From an uncultured Agrobacterium sp. (GTDB lineage: Bacteria; Pseudomonadota; Alphaproteobacteria; Rhizobiales; Rhizobiaceae): DNA of 64,000 nucleotides. The stretch covers positions 248,001-312,000 of the forward strand of contig CAJYTK010000007.1 of NCBI GenBank assembly GCA_913777615.1, read 5' to 3'. Below, piece by piece: positions 35,167 to 45,138 of this stretch; position 1 is the first letter of the stretch; each line of letters opens with the position of its first letter. A model generated the notes under the pieces. That model saw nothing but the letters and a program-made list of their open reading frames with translations. It was not told the DNA's origin and did no database searches. The position numbers and the translations under genes were made by a program.

Positions 35167-36993
35167 ATGACGACCAAACGGCAAACCTCCAACGAAACAG
35201 TTCTGCGTGTCAAAAACCTGACGACTTCTTTCAAGGTCGATGACGAATGGAAGACCGTGGTTCGCGGTCTCTCTTTTGAGGTGAAGGCCGGAGAAACGGT
35301 CGCCATTGTCGGAGAAAGCGGTTCGGGCAAAAGTGTCACGTCGCTTTCGCTGATGCGGCTCCTTGATCCTTTGGTCAGCCGGATCAAAGGCGAGGTCGAA
35401 CTGAGCGGCAAATCGATTTTGTCGCTCTCCGAAAAAGAGATGCGCCATGTGCGCGGCAACGATGTCGCTATGATCTTTCAGGAGCCGATGACGTCGCTCA
35501 ATCCCGTCTTCACGGTGGGGCGTCAAATCTCTGAGGTATTGATCCGACACAAGGCGATGAGCAAAGCGGAGGCCAGGGCCGAAACCGTCAGGCTTCTGGA
35601 AAAGGTGCGCATCCCAAATGCGGCCAATCGTTTCGATGAGTATCCGCATCAGTTTTCCGGCGGCATGCGTCAGCGCGTCATGATCGCGATGGCGCTGGCT
35701 TCAAAGCCGAAGCTTCTGATCGCGGACGAACCGACGACCGCATTGGACGTTACCATCCAGGGGCAGATTCTCGACCTGATCAAGACCTTGCAGGAAGAAG
35801 ACGGCATGGCGGTCCTCTTCATCACTCACGATATGGGTGTCGTCGCCGAAATTGCAGACCGTACCATTGTGATGTTCCGTGGCGACCAGGTCGAAACCGG
35901 TGATACAGCGGATATCTTTCATCGGGGCAAACATCCTTACACACGTGCGCTTCTAGCGGCAGTGCCAAAACTTGGCTCTATGGACGGGCATGGCCGCCCC
36001 TTGCGCTTTCCCAAGGTCGATATGCAAACGGGAGAGGTGGGCGAGAGCGTCGAGGTAGCGGACACCGTAGACGGTGGCCTGACGCCAGTTCTCTCCGTGA
36101 AAAACCTGGTGACCCGTTTTCAAATTCGCTCAGGCCTGTTCGGTCGGGTGACGGGCGCGGTTCATGCAGTGGAGAACATCAGCTTCGATCTGTTTCAGGG
36201 CGAGACCCTGTCGCTGGTGGGTGAGTCCGGCTGCGGCAAGTCCACCACGGGGCGTTCCATCACCCGGCTGGTAGAGCCCGAGGCGGGCAAGGTTTCGCTC
36301 GACGGTTATGACGTCCTAAGTCTAGATCCAACCGGACTTCGATCGCTTCGCAGAAGCGTGCAAATGATCTTTCAAGACCCATTCTCCAGCCTTAATCCCC
36401 GCATGAGCGTCGGTTCTGCTGTGGCGGAGCCGATGATAAAGCATCGCATTGCCTCGCCGTCCGAGGCACGCCGTAAAGCTGCGGAATTGCTGGAGAGAGT
36501 GGGATTGTCGCCGGCAATGATGGAGCGCTACCCGCATGAATTTTCAGGTGGTCAACGCCAGCGCGTTGCCATTGCACGCGCACTGGCACTCAATCCAAAA
36601 GTAATCGTTGCCGACGAAAGCGTTTCGGCTCTCGATGTGTCCATCAAGGCGCAAGTTTGCAATCTGTTGATGGATTTGCAGGAGCAGTTTAAGATTGCCT
36701 TCCTCTTCATCAGTCATGACATGGCGGTGGTCGAGCGCGTCAGCCACCGGGTTGCTGTGATGTATCTCGGCGAGATCGTCGAAATCGGACCGCGCTCCGA
36801 CATTTTCGCCAATCCGCAGCATCCATATACCAAGAAGCTGATGGCCGCCGTGCCTGTACCCGATCCGGCTCGTCGCGGTATCAGGCGTGGCGCCGGTACC
36901 GATGAACTCAAGAGCCCGGTTCGTCCTGTCGGATATGTGCCGCCGCCGCGTGAATATCGCGAAGTGTCGCCCGGACATCTGGTCTTGGCTTGA
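35167..36993 (+). CDS. Fused DppD-DppF type peptide ABC transporter ATPase
   Basis: This 608-residue protein holds two ATPase domains in one chain. The first (to about 270) has [24 protein letters not shown] and [14 protein letters not shown]; the second (from about 310) has [24 protein letters not shown] and [14 protein letters not shown]. Each is followed by the oligopeptide-transporter tail ([15 protein letters not shown] and [16 protein letters not shown]). It begins four bases after the gamma-glutamyltransferase-family stop codon. A closely similar fused protein is encoded at 61959-63806 in the other peptide-type cluster. Confidence 0.93.
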   Translation: MTTKRQTSNETVLRVKNLTTSFKVDDEWKTVVRGLSFEVKAGETVAIVGESGSGKSVTSLSLMRLLDPLVSRIKGEVELSGKSILSLSEKEMRHVRGNDVAMIFQEPMTSLNPVFTVGRQISEVLIRHKAMSKAEARAETVRLLEKVRIPNAANRFDEYPHQFSGGMRQRVMIAMALASKPKLLIADEPTTALDVTIQGQILDLIKTLQEEDGMAVLFITHDMGVVAEIADRTIVMFRGDQVETGDTADIFHRGKHPYTRALLAAVPKLGSMDGHGRPLRFPKVDMQTGEVGESVEVADTVDGGLTPVLSVKNLVTRFQIRSGLFGRVTGAVHAVENISFDLFQGETLSLVGESGCGKSTTGRSITRLVEPEAGKVSLDGYDVLSLDPTGLRSLRRSVQMIFQDPFSSLNPRMSVGSAVAEPMIKHRIASPSEARRKAAELLERVGLSPAMMERYPHEFSGGQRQRVAIARALALNPKVIVADESVSALDVSIKAQVCNLLMDLQEQFKIAFLFISHDMAVVERVSHRVAVMYLGEIVEIGPRSDIFANPQHPYTKKLMAAVPVPDPARRGIRRGAGTDELKSPVRPVGYVPPPREYREVSPGHLVLA

Positions 36994-37088
36994 GCCATAG
37001 CTGGCCTGGCTCGCAAAAGGGATTCCGGCTGGTGATTTTCCTCAGCCTCGGGTAAGTCCGATGCGGGGCTTTGCGTGGGAGACGAACC

Positions 37089-38321
37089 GTGAGCGATTTG
37101 GACAGGAAGCGTGCCGAGCGGCTCATGCGAGAGGCCGATCTCGATGCCTTGGTTCTGTTCCAGCCGGAGGCATTCCAGTATGCGATCGGTGCTCCCGCAG
37201 GCGTTGCCACCATGTGGGGCAGGGCCGGTGCCGCCATTGCACTCGTGCCGGAAAATGCTCAGCGACCGCTTGCAGCCATCGTCAGCGACCATGCGGCTCC
37301 GATGGTTAGGCAGAGGGCGCCAGAGATCGAAATCCGCACGCATCGCATCTGGATCGACGTGGTTGATATGTCAGGCGTCAAGGCGATCTGCGATATCGAC
37401 GAGGCATATAGACGGGCTGGTATAGCGGGAAAGCGACCTGAGACTTTTGACCGTGCGACGTGCTTCAATCTCCTCTCAGACCTCTTGAGGGACCACGGCC
37501 TCACAAATGCGAAGATCGGCATCGATCTCGAGTTCATGCCCGCGGCGGATTTCGAGGCGTTGAAACACTCCATTCCTGCCGTTCACTGGGTCGATGGTTC
37601 CTTGGTGCTGCGACGGTTGCGTGTCGTCAAAACAACAAGAGAAATTGAAAGACTGACGCGGGCCGCGATTGCGGCAGAAGCTGGGTTGAAGCGCATGATG
37701 GAGGCTGTTTCTCTAAACGCCTCCGTGCCCACTCTGTCTGCTGCCTGGAAAGCGGGTGCGCAGGAATCTGCCAAGGCGGGCGGTTTTTCGCTAAGTGGCC
37801 ATTGGGATTATATCTCCGTTGGAGCAGACCTTTCGGACGGTGCGGCTAAAGTCACGCCCGGAGCGCTGATCAAGGCCGATGTCGGCACGTTGGTTGATGG
37901 TTACTCATCCGATGGTGCGCGCACGATGACCTACGGTCCGGCACCGTCTATGGCGCAAGATATTTTCCAGGCGCTTGAGACTGCCTTTCATGCAGGGCTG
38001 GAACAGATCAGGCCCGGCAACACGTTCGGCGCGGTGCATGATGCCATGCTCCAGTCCATGCGGCGCGATGGGTTCGGGGAGTATTACCGCGGACACTTCG
38101 GCCACTCGGTTGGCGGCGGCGTCGGCATTGAGGAATGGCCGTTCTTCTCGGCAGGCAGCCTGGAAATCATCGAGGCTGATATGGTCGTTGCGCTTGAAGC
38201 GCCTTTCTATGGGCAGAACTTCGGGGCACTGATGATCGAGGACCAGTTTCTGGTGACGCCCAACGGCACGCAATGCATGAACAGCTTGCCACGACATCTT
38301 CTTGATCTTGCGAAGGTTTGA
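37089..38321 (+). CDS. M24 family metallopeptidase (Xaa-Pro aminopeptidase type)
   Basis: This 410-residue enzyme has an N-terminal creatinase-like domain (about 1-165) and a C-terminal pita-bread domain. Metal-binding regions are visible: KADVGTLVDGYSSDGARTMT, GHFGHSVGGGVGIEEWPF, VVALEAPFYGQ, and LMIEDQFLVTPNG. I chose the GTG at 37089 with GGGAG upstream. It is the last gene of the GntR-led operon, 95 bases after the ATPase gene. It may split the Cys-Gly or other dipeptide left after removal of the gamma-glutamyl group; creatinase- or DMSP-lyase-like members of M24 are other options. Confidence 0.87.
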   Translation: MSDLDRKRAERLMREADLDALVLFQPEAFQYAIGAPAGVATMWGRAGAAIALVPENAQRPLAAIVSDHAAPMVRQRAPEIEIRTHRIWIDVVDMSGVKAICDIDEAYRRAGIAGKRPETFDRATCFNLLSDLLRDHGLTNAKIGIDLEFMPAADFEALKHSIPAVHWVDGSLVLRRLRVVKTTREIERLTRAAIAAEAGLKRMMEAVSLNASVPTLSAAWKAGAQESAKAGGFSLSGHWDYISVGADLSDGAAKVTPGALIKADVGTLVDGYSSDGARTMTYGPAPSMAQDIFQALETAFHAGLEQIRPGNTFGAVHDAMLQSMRRDGFGEYYRGHFGHSVGGGVGIEEWPFFSAGSLEIIEADMVVALEAPFYGQNFGALMIEDQFLVTPNGTQCMNSLPRHLLDLAKV

Positions 38322-38322
38322 A

Positions 38323-38343
38323 TCTGACCGGAATTCGGTCAGA
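38323..38343. terminator. Bidirectional terminator hairpin
   Basis: A perfect eight-base stem, TCTGACCG with CGGTCAGA, encloses GAATT in the short gap between two convergent operons, the peptide operon on the plus strand and the purine-type operon on the minus strand. There is no long T run, but no other terminator-like element is present. Confidence 0.6.
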
Positions 38344-38365
38344 CGCATCCTATTGTCTATCTGTC

Positions 38366-39277
38366 TTATCGCTCGAAGGGCTCTCCGAGAGAGGCGACGC
38401 CATTAAGTTTCAACAGCCGCCTGTTGGCCGAGATGATGCCAAGTACGATGATGGTGACAAGGTAGGGCAGGCTGGAGAGGAGCTGCGAGGGCAGTTCCAC
38501 GCCTGTTGCCTGGGCGGCAAGGCTCATCAGCGAGACGGCACCAAACAGACATGCGCCGAGAAAGATGCGGCCTGTCAACCAAGTGCCGAAGACGACAAGT
38601 GCGATTGCGATCCAGCCACGTCCGGCAATCATGCCATCGGCCCAAAGCGGCGTGTAGACGACGGAGGCATAGGCGCCGGCAAAGCCAGCCAGCAAGCCGC
38701 CGAACGCGATAGCTGCTACACGCACGCCGATGACAGAATAGCCAATCGCGTGTGCAGCCTTGGGGTTTTCACCGACAGCCCGAATGACAAGCCCCGTCTT
38801 GCTGAAGGTGAAGCCAGCCCAGATGGCGAGCGTTAGGAGAAGCGAGAGCCAGACCACGATATCCTGCACGAAAAGACCGCCGATGCCGGGAAGATCGGAG
38901 AGGCCAGGAATGGCAATTTTCGGCAGCCCCCTGACGGTCAAGCTCTCGTAGGTCTTGCCGAAGAGAGCCGAGAGGCCCTGGCCCAGAATACCGATGGCAA
39001 GGCCGGTTGCGACTTGATTGGCGCGAAAACCGAGTGCAACAAGCGCGAAGACGAGGGAGAGGAGGACACTGATAAAGCCGGCTGCGAGGAAGGCCAGCAC
39101 ATGACCGCCACCATGATAGACGACGATAAAGGCAATGACCGCACCGAGTGCCATCAGTCCTTCCACTCCGAGATTGAGGACGCCGGCGCGTTCGACGACC
39201 AACTCGCCCAATGCTGCGAGCAGGAAGGGTGTCGCTGCTGCCAGCATGCCGGAGAGGATGAAGTCTATGGCGTTCAT
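38366..39277 (-). CDS. BMP-type nucleoside/nucleobase ABC transporter permease (second, BmpC/YufQ type)
   Basis: This 303-residue membrane protein has eight to ten hydrophobic segments and the BPD_transp_2 signature GVLNLGVEGLMALGAVIAFI near the start. Other family segments are VGENPKAAHAIGYSVIGVRV and GRGWIAIALVVFGTW. I chose the ATG at 39277, which has GGAGG five bases upstream and overlaps the previous stop codon by four bases; an ATG at 39307 is in frame. It is the last gene of the eight-gene purine-type operon. Confidence 0.92.
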   Translation of the reverse strand: MNAIDFILSGMLAAATPFLLAALGELVVERAGVLNLGVEGLMALGAVIAFIVVYHGGGHVLAFLAAGFISVLLSLVFALVALGFRANQVATGLAIGILGQGLSALFGKTYESLTVRGLPKIAIPGLSDLPGIGGLFVQDIVVWLSLLLTLAIWAGFTFSKTGLVIRAVGENPKAAHAIGYSVIGVRVAAIAFGGLLAGFAGAYASVVYTPLWADGMIAGRGWIAIALVVFGTWLTGRIFLGACLFGAVSLMSLAAQATGVELPSQLLSSLPYLVTIIVLGIISANRRLLKLNGVASLGEPFER

Positions 39278-40359
39278 ACCGGCCTCCGATCTGCGGGTTT
39301 TGGCCATTCCAGGCGGTAGCGCACGAAGGCGACTGCGATGAGATAGGTGACCAAGAGGCTGCCTTGAAACACTCGCACCGCTGCAATCGGCAGTTCAGCC
39401 GAAACCATGGCATTGTCACCACCGATGTAGATTACTGCCATTACCAGCGACGACAGAATAATGCCGATAGGATGCAATCCGCCGAGATACGCAACAATGA
39501 TGGCGGCATAGCCGTAGCCGGTGGAAATCGACCGCTGCAATTGCCCGATTGGCCCGGCCACTTCCGCCGCGCCCGCGAGACCAGCGGCAAAGCCGCCGAT
39601 CAGAAGCGAAAGCCAGATGGCGCGGCCCTGGCTGAAACCGGCATACTCTGCCGCACGGGGAGCAAGGCCGCCCACTTGCAGCTTGTAGCCCAGAAAGCTT
39701 TTCTGCATGAAGATGTATGCCGCAAGCGACAGAACGATCGTGAGCGGGAAGGACCAGTTGACCCGTGTACCCTCGATCAGGATCGGGACCATGGCGTCAT
39801 ACTGAAACATCACCGATTGCGGGAAGTTGAAGCCGTTAGGGTCTTTCCATGGACCAAGCAGGAGATAGTTGAGCACCTGCGCCGCAACGAGGCTCAGCAT
39901 CAAGGACACGAGTATTTCGTTGGCGTTCAGTCGCACACGCCAAAAAGCTGTGATCGCGGCCCAGAGCGCGCCGCCTATGGCACCGCAGAGCAACATGGCG
40001 GGCCAGATCCAGCCTCCGGTCGCTTCCGGATAATAGATCGGAATGGCCGATGCGAAGATCGCCCCGAGGATGAATTGCCCCTCGGCGCCGATATTGAACA
40101 CCTTGGCGCGGAAGCCGATGGCAATTCCCTGTGCGATCAGTAGCAGCGGCCCAATTTTCAAAAGCACCTCGGAAAAGGAGGCCCATGACAGGAATGGCTC
40201 AAGCAGCATGGCGTAGAAGACAGCTGCAGGACTTTTGCCCATTACGGCGTAGAGCGCCAGATTGATCAGCGTCGCGATGGCAAGCGCTACGAGTGGCGCA
40301 ATGATCGTCGCGGTTAAAGACGCACGCTCGCGGCGCATAAGGCGAGGGAAGGCGCTCAT
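39274..40359 (-). CDS. BMP-type nucleoside/nucleobase ABC transporter permease (first, BmpB/YufP type)
   Basis: This 361-residue permease has a basic N-terminus, an early helix and the family segments GFRAKVFNIGAEGQFILGAI, RVRLNANEILVSLMLSLVAA and GYGYAAIIVAYLGGLHPIGI. It overlaps both the ATPase gene before it and the second permease gene after it by four bases. With the latter it forms the channel for a purine nucleoside or nucleobase. Confidence 0.93.
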   Translation of the reverse strand: MSAFPRLMRRERASLTATIIAPLVALAIATLINLALYAVMGKSPAAVFYAMLLEPFLSWASFSEVLLKIGPLLLIAQGIAIGFRAKVFNIGAEGQFILGAIFASAIPIYYPEATGGWIWPAMLLCGAIGGALWAAITAFWRVRLNANEILVSLMLSLVAAQVLNYLLLGPWKDPNGFNFPQSVMFQYDAMVPILIEGTRVNWSFPLTIVLSLAAYIFMQKSFLGYKLQVGGLAPRAAEYAGFSQGRAIWLSLLIGGFAAGLAGAAEVAGPIGQLQRSISTGYGYAAIIVAYLGGLHPIGIILSSLVMAVIYIGGDNAMVSAELPIAAVRVFQGSLLVTYLIAVAFVRYRLEWPKPADRRPV

Positions 40360-41942
40360 GCGGATAGCTTTCCGGCAGAGGTGATTTCGGTGGAGGCAAC
40401 GGGATCTGCGCCGATCATATAGCGCCCTACATCTTCAACGCGGGTCTCGGAGGTGGTGAGCGAGGGGCTGAGCGTTCCGGCATTCAACACCTGAATGCGG
40501 TCGCAGATTTCGAAAAGCTCTTCGATTTCCTCGGAAATGACCAGGATCGCCATGCCGGCATTACGCAAGGCAATCAGCTTTTGTCGGATGGCCATGGCGG
40601 CGCCGATATCGACACCCCAGGTGGGTTGAGCGACGAAGAGGAGTCTTGGTCCGAGCATGATCTCGCGGCCGACGATGAACTTTTGCAGGTTGCCGCCGGA
40701 TAGCGCGCCGGCCTCCGCCTCGGGCCCCGGTGTGCGCACATCAAAATCGCGAATGCAGACCTCGGCGAAGGCTTTTGCGCCAGCCTGATCTATAAGACCG
40801 GACTTGAGCAAGCCGAGTGGATGAGCGGTCAGAAGAGCGTTGAGGGTAAGCGACAGTTCCGGCACGGCACCGCGGCCGAGGCGATCTTCCGGCACGAAGG
40901 CGAAGCCTAGTGTGCGGCGGGCCGCGGCATCAAGACGGCCGACATCCACCCCCATCATGAAGATGCGATCCTTTGCCTCGCGCCCAAGCCGGGTTTCTCC
41001 GGAAATGATGGCAGATAGTTCTGACTGACCATTGCCGGAAATGCCTGCGATACCGACGATTTCTCCCGATTTTACTTCGAGGGTCACACGCTTCAACGGC
41101 ACAGCGAACGGGTCGACAGGCGTATGGTCGAGACCGATCAACTCGAGACGCTTCTCGCCGGTTTCGGCGACGGTCGCGGTTTTGATTTCCGGCATGTCAC
41201 GACCGATCATCATGCGGGCCAGATCATGCGCGTCATGCTCGCGCGGGTCGACATGGCCGGTGACTTTCCCGCCGCGCAGAATGGTGGCGCGGTCGCAGAT
41301 GGCGCGGATTTCCTCAAGCTTATGAGAAATAAAGAGGATGGAGACGCCGCGCTCGCGCAGACGCTTCAGTGTATCGAAAAGTTTTTCGACCGCTTGCGGC
41401 GGCAGCACCGACGTTGGCTCATCAAGGATAATGAGCTTCGGGTCCGTCATCAGGCAGCGGATGATCTCCACACGCTGCCGCTCGCCGACCGAAAGCGCAT
41501 GCACATGGGCAAGCGGATCGACATCGAGGCCGAAATCACGTCCGAGTGATCGCACTCGCGCGATGAGGTCGCTCTTCCTTCCAGGGACGACGAGTGAGAT
41601 GTTTTCGACAACCGTCAGCGTCTCGAATAGTGAGAAATGCTGGAAGACCATGCCGATGCCCTGGCGGCGAGCATCGGCGGGTGAGGCGAGCCGGATCGGC
41701 TCGCCGCGCCATGTTACTGTGCCCTCGTCCGGCGTTTCCACACCATATATCAGCTTCATCAGCGTGGATTTGCCAGCGCCGTTTTCGCCGAGAATGGCGT
41801 GGATCGAATGCTCCGCCACATCCAGATCGACCGCCTGATTGGCGCGGATCTGGCCGTAGCTTTTAGACAGGCCGCGCAGCGACAGCAGTGGAGCTTTCGC
41901 TTGATCGCCAGGGCCCGACGCGGTGAGGGCGATTTCAGGCAT
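40356..41942 (-). CDS. BMP-type nucleoside ABC transporter ATPase, two domains (YufO type)
   Basis: This 528-residue protein has two ATPase domains as in sugar and nucleoside importers. The first has Walker A GENGAGKSTL, signature LSVGERQRVEIIRCL and Walker B LIILDEPTSVLPP. The second is degenerate at the P-loop (GISGNGQSEL), has GALSGGNLQKFIVGREI and lacks a normal Walker B, which reads LLFVAQPTWGVDIG. The DEPTSVLPP and QPTWGVDIGA forms are typical of the guanosine/purine nucleoside subgroup. It starts six bases after the binding-protein stop codon. Confidence 0.93.
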   Translation of the reverse strand: MPEIALTASGPGDQAKAPLLSLRGLSKSYGQIRANQAVDLDVAEHSIHAILGENGAGKSTLMKLIYGVETPDEGTVTWRGEPIRLASPADARRQGIGMVFQHFSLFETLTVVENISLVVPGRKSDLIARVRSLGRDFGLDVDPLAHVHALSVGERQRVEIIRCLMTDPKLIILDEPTSVLPPQAVEKLFDTLKRLRERGVSILFISHKLEEIRAICDRATILRGGKVTGHVDPREHDAHDLARMMIGRDMPEIKTATVAETGEKRLELIGLDHTPVDPFAVPLKRVTLEVKSGEIVGIAGISGNGQSELSAIISGETRLGREAKDRIFMMGVDVGRLDAAARRTLGFAFVPEDRLGRGAVPELSLTLNALLTAHPLGLLKSGLIDQAGAKAFAEVCIRDFDVRTPGPEAEAGALSGGNLQKFIVGREIMLGPRLLFVAQPTWGVDIGAAMAIRQKLIALRNAGMAILVISEEIEELFEICDRIQVLNAGTLSPSLTTSETRVEDVGRYMIGADPVASTEITSAGKLSA

Positions 41943-41948
41943 GTCCGA

Positions 41949-43049
41949 TTACTTCGGCAGCGGCGTCTTGACGCCCTTGACGTGCCAGTCCATGGCAACG
42001 ATCTCCGCATCTGTCAGCGTCTTGCCAGCTGCCACACCTTCTTTGCCGTCGGCCTTCGTGATCGGGCCAGTGAAGGGCGAGAAGCTTCCATCTGCAATCT
42101 TCGCTTCAGTTGCCTTGATCTTCGTCACCATGTCTGCCGGTACGTTGGTATTCCAATCGACGACTTCGACGACTTTATCAGCCATGCCGAGGAAGGCATT
42201 GGCACCTTTGAACTTTCCGGCAAGATGAGAATCGACGGATGCCTTGAAGAAGGGCGACCAATCGGTCGCGACGCAGCCGAGATAAGTCTTCGGCGCGTAG
42301 CTCTTCATCGACGAGTTAAGGTTAAACGCGTAGACACCGGCCTCCTCGCAGGCCGAGATCACGGAAGGCGTATCCTGTGCGTTAGAGAAGATCACATCGC
42401 AACCTTGCGAGATCAGCGCCTTGGCCGCTTCCTGTTCCTTTGCAGGGTCGAACCAGGAGTTCACCCAGACTACGGAAACCTCGATATCGGGCTTGACCGC
42501 TTGTGCGCCGAGGGTGAAGGCGTTGATGGAAGTGATAAGTTCCGGAATGGCGAAAGCCGAAACTGAACCGAGCTTGCCTGACTTTGTCAGTGCGGCAGCT
42601 GCCATTCCCATCAGATATGTGCCCTGGAAATATTTCGCTGCGAAGGGCGAGAAGTTTGGCGCGACCTGGAAGCCGGATGCATGCAGGACGGTTACGTCCT
42701 TATTGCGGCGAGCGATTTGTAGTGCGCCGTTCTGATAGCCGAAGGAGCCAGCGATCAGGAACTTGTTTCCGTCGGCCACTGTCTTGTTCATGATGCGGTC
42801 TGCATCGGGACCTTCGGCAATGTTCTCCAGAACAGTCACCTTCACCTTGTCTCCGTAGGCCGCCTTGATCGGCTCGAGGCCGGCGGCCAATGCATGGCCC
42901 CAACCCACATCGCCGATTGGCGAAGGAACGACGAGCGCAATGCCGAGCGGCTTGTCTGCCGCAAATGTGGCGCGCGCGCCGATCGCGCTGGCAAGACCTG
43001 AAAGTGCGACGCCTTTTAGGAGCGTGCGGCGGTTAAGCGAGTTGATCAT
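41949..43049 (-). CDS. BMP family (Med/PnrA-like) ABC substrate-binding protein
   Basis: This 366-residue protein has a Tat-like signal (NRRTLLKGVALSGLASAIGA) cleaved near ATFA. The mature part has the BMP fold motifs IALVVPSPIGDVGWGHALAA, FLIAGSFGYQNGALQIARR, NFSPFAAKYFQGTYLMGMAA and GCDVIFSNAQDTPSVISAC. PnrA-type members bind purine nucleosides, and some bind nucleobases. I chose the ATG at 43049, where the signal peptide starts. It follows the amidohydrolase gene by 29 bases. Its ligand should be the entry substrate of the operon. Confidence 0.92.
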   Translation of the reverse strand: MINSLNRRTLLKGVALSGLASAIGARATFAADKPLGIALVVPSPIGDVGWGHALAAGLEPIKAAYGDKVKVTVLENIAEGPDADRIMNKTVADGNKFLIAGSFGYQNGALQIARRNKDVTVLHASGFQVAPNFSPFAAKYFQGTYLMGMAAAALTKSGKLGSVSAFAIPELITSINAFTLGAQAVKPDIEVSVVWVNSWFDPAKEQEAAKALISQGCDVIFSNAQDTPSVISACEEAGVYAFNLNSSMKSYAPKTYLGCVATDWSPFFKASVDSHLAGKFKGANAFLGMADKVVEVVDWNTNVPADMVTKIKATEAKIADGSFSPFTGPITKADGKEGVAAGKTLTDAEIVAMDWHVKGVKTPLPK

Positions 43050-43078
43050 GGTGGGTTCCCCTTGTTGATTGTGTCGTT

Positions 43079-44467
43079 TCAAAAATCGATTGTCGCCAAC
43101 GCCGCTTCTGCGTCGGCAAAGAGTTTTCCCTCGTCCAGTCCGGGAAACTCGCCTTTTGCCCAAACGACACGTCCATTGATCATGGTCATGTCCGTCGGCA
43201 TGCCGATGCCGACCTTGGCAATCAGGCTCAGAGGATCGTGGCGGGTGCCGACATAATCCATGCGGCGGGTGTCGATGGCGAAAAGATCGGCGGCCATGCC
43301 GGGCGCAAGACGGCCGATGTCGGTGCGACCGAGGAGCTGAGCGCCGCCTGTCGTCGCATAGCCAAGGAAATCGGCCGGTGCCGGCACAGGATGAGCGCGC
43401 GTCGAAGCGGCGAGGCATTGCAACATATAGGCGGAATGGATGCAGTGCATGAGGTTGGAATTGTCGTTCGAGGCAGCGCCATCGCAGCCGAGGCCAACAG
43501 GTACTCCCAACGCGCTCATAGCCGGAATGTCGGTGACCTCCGCGCCGACGAGGTACACGGGCTCAGGGCAATGGGCGACGCCTGTGCCGGATGCTGCCAT
43601 GGTGCGTAATTCGTCATGGCTCAGTTCCCAGCAATGAGCGTAGAAGGTGTCCGGTCCGGCAAACCCCATCTCGTGCAGATAATCGACCGTGCGAAGGCCG
43701 TTGCGTGCTCGGATCACTTCGCTCTCGCCTTCGCCGACATGGGTGTGCAGTCTCACGCCTTTGTCCCGCGCAAGGCGAACCGATTCCACGAAAGTTTCGC
43801 GGTAGCCGTTCACCGGTTGGCAGGGTGCAACCACGACTTGGCGCATGCCGAAGGGTGCGGCGTCGTGATATGTGTCGATTAACCGGGCGCAGTCGGCGAT
43901 GAATTCGTCCGTCGTCTCCCGCATCTCATCGGGAATGGTGGAGCCTTCGGATTTCGGTAGCGAATTGCCTCCGCGACCGGCGTGGAAGCGCATTCCGAAC
44001 AGATCAGCCGCGTCGAATTGCCGGTCGATCAGCCTTTTGCCGGCATGGCGCGGGAAATTGTACTGGTGATCGAAAGCCGTCGTGCAGCCATGCTTGATCA
44101 TCTCGGCCATGGCTGTAACCGACGAATGATAGAAGCAGTCCTCGGTCAGCCGCGCGAAGATCGGGTAGATTCGATCAAGCCATTCGATGACCGAGAGTTT
44201 CGTCCAGTCGAGTTCGGCACGATTTCGCACGAAGCACTGAAAGAAGTGGTGGTGCGTGTTGACTAGGCCAGGATAGACAAACCATCCAGTGGCATCGGTG
44301 ATCTCGGTGTCTTCAAGAAGGACACCGTGCGCAAGGTTCTCGCCGATGGCCTTGATCGTCGGACCTTCGGACAAGAGATCGACATTGCGGCGAACGGTCA
44401 TGCCATTGCCGTCGTTGACAATCACCGCAGCGCAATTTTTCAGCAAATGCCCAGCCATGCTCGTCAC
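43079..44467 (-). CDS. 8-oxoguanine deaminase-type amidohydrolase
   Basis: This 462-residue enzyme belongs to the cog0402 amidohydrolases, which deaminate purines, pterins and triazines. All zinc ligands are visible: H72 and H74 in NTHHHFFQ, H243 in RLHTHVGEGE, H278 in YAHCWEL, and D329 in GCDGAASND. The general acid E246 is in place. NTHHHFFQ and GCDGAASNDNSNLM resemble the 8-oxoguanine/isoxanthopterin deaminase group more than guanine or cytosine deaminases. It overlaps the GST gene by four bases. In this operon it may deaminate a methylated guanine-type base to the matching xanthine. Confidence 0.85.
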   Translation of the reverse strand: MTSMAGHLLKNCAAVIVNDGNGMTVRRNVDLLSEGPTIKAIGENLAHGVLLEDTEITDATGWFVYPGLVNTHHHFFQCFVRNRAELDWTKLSVIEWLDRIYPIFARLTEDCFYHSSVTAMAEMIKHGCTTAFDHQYNFPRHAGKRLIDRQFDAADLFGMRFHAGRGGNSLPKSEGSTIPDEMRETTDEFIADCARLIDTYHDAAPFGMRQVVVAPCQPVNGYRETFVESVRLARDKGVRLHTHVGEGESEVIRARNGLRTVDYLHEMGFAGPDTFYAHCWELSHDELRTMAASGTGVAHCPEPVYLVGAEVTDIPAMSALGVPVGLGCDGAASNDNSNLMHCIHSAYMLQCLAASTRAHPVPAPADFLGYATTGGAQLLGRTDIGRLAPGMAADLFAIDTRRMDYVGTRHDPLSLIAKVGIGMPTDMTMINGRVVWAKGEFPGLDEGKLFADAEAALATIDF

Positions 44468-45138
44468 GCCTCTGCCGTTTCGCTCACCGCTGGCATCTCA
44501 TGCGGATCAGGTTTCAACTCGTGCAGGCGATGGATGCCGGGCATCTCGATGAAGCCGTCCAATGATCTGATGGCGCGCATCCACAGGCGAATGGAGGGAT
44601 AGGCATCGAGAGATACGCCGCCATCGGGGGCGAGTGCCACATAAGGGAAACAGGCGATATCGGCGATCGTGGGTGAGTTGCCGACCACAAATGCCTCGCA
44701 CTTCAGCCGTTGCTCGAAGAGGGCCGCTTCCAGCTCCCTGAGTGCGATGACGCCGCTTGAACGCAAGGCATCTATATCGCCCGGACGATGCAGCATTTCA
44801 TGCAAGCGCGCTCCGCCGAGACTTGCGGTGAGGCGAGCGGAGAAGGAAAGCCATTGCTGGATGCGGGCAGCTATCGTGGGCTCGCTGCTGCCGAGCCATG
44901 CGGGTGCCGCCTTGCCTGCGATGTAGACGAGGATGGCGGAGGATTCGGTTAGAACGAGGTCGCCGTCCACGAGGATCGGAATCGAGCCTGCCGGGTTCAG
45001 TGCCAGCAATTCAGGACTGCGATGTTCTGCACCCGGATGAAAATCGACCGCACGAAGCGTCAGCTTGATGCCAGTGAGTGCGGCCATGAGGCGCGCTTTG
45101 TAGCAACTCGGCGAGAGAATATAGTCGTAAAGGATCAT
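44464..45138 (-). CDS. Glutathione S-transferase homologue, NdmE-like by context
   Basis: This 224-residue protein has the two-domain GST fold. The thioredoxin-like N-terminal half starts MILYDYILSPSCYKARLMAA with the SPSCYKAR active-site region, then NPAGSIPILVDGDLVLTESS with the glutathione-contacting Glu-Ser. The C-terminal helical half ends with IRLWMRAIRSLDGF. The Ser in the SPSC motif resembles zeta or maleylacetoacetate-isomerase types, but no tyrosine-degradation gene is near. It overlaps the oxygenase gene and the amidohydrolase gene by four bases each. In Pseudomonas putida CBB5 a GST homologue, NdmE, is required structurally for a Rieske-less oxygenase; that role is my inference here. 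Confidence 0.85.
   Translation of the reverse strand: MILYDYILSPSCYKARLMAALTGIKLTLRAVDFHPGAEHRSPELLALNPAGSIPILVDGDLVLTESSAILVYIAGKAAPAWLGSSEPTIAARIQQWLSFSARLTASLGGARLHEMLHRPGDIDALRSSGVIALRELEAALFEQRLKCEAFVVGNSPTIADIACFPYVALAPDGGVSLDAYPSIRLWMRAIRSLDGFIEMPGIHRLHELKPDPHEMPAVSETAEA

Noticed and set aside
35167..36993. Idea that the fused ATPase is a frame error joining two genes
   Set aside because: The linker is continuous and a second full-length fusion of the same design exists at 61959-63806.
43050..43418. N-terminal extension of the BMP binding protein up to 43418
   Set aside because: The extra part is antisense-like Arg/His-rich sequence overlapping the amidohydrolase gene; the signal peptide begins at 43049.
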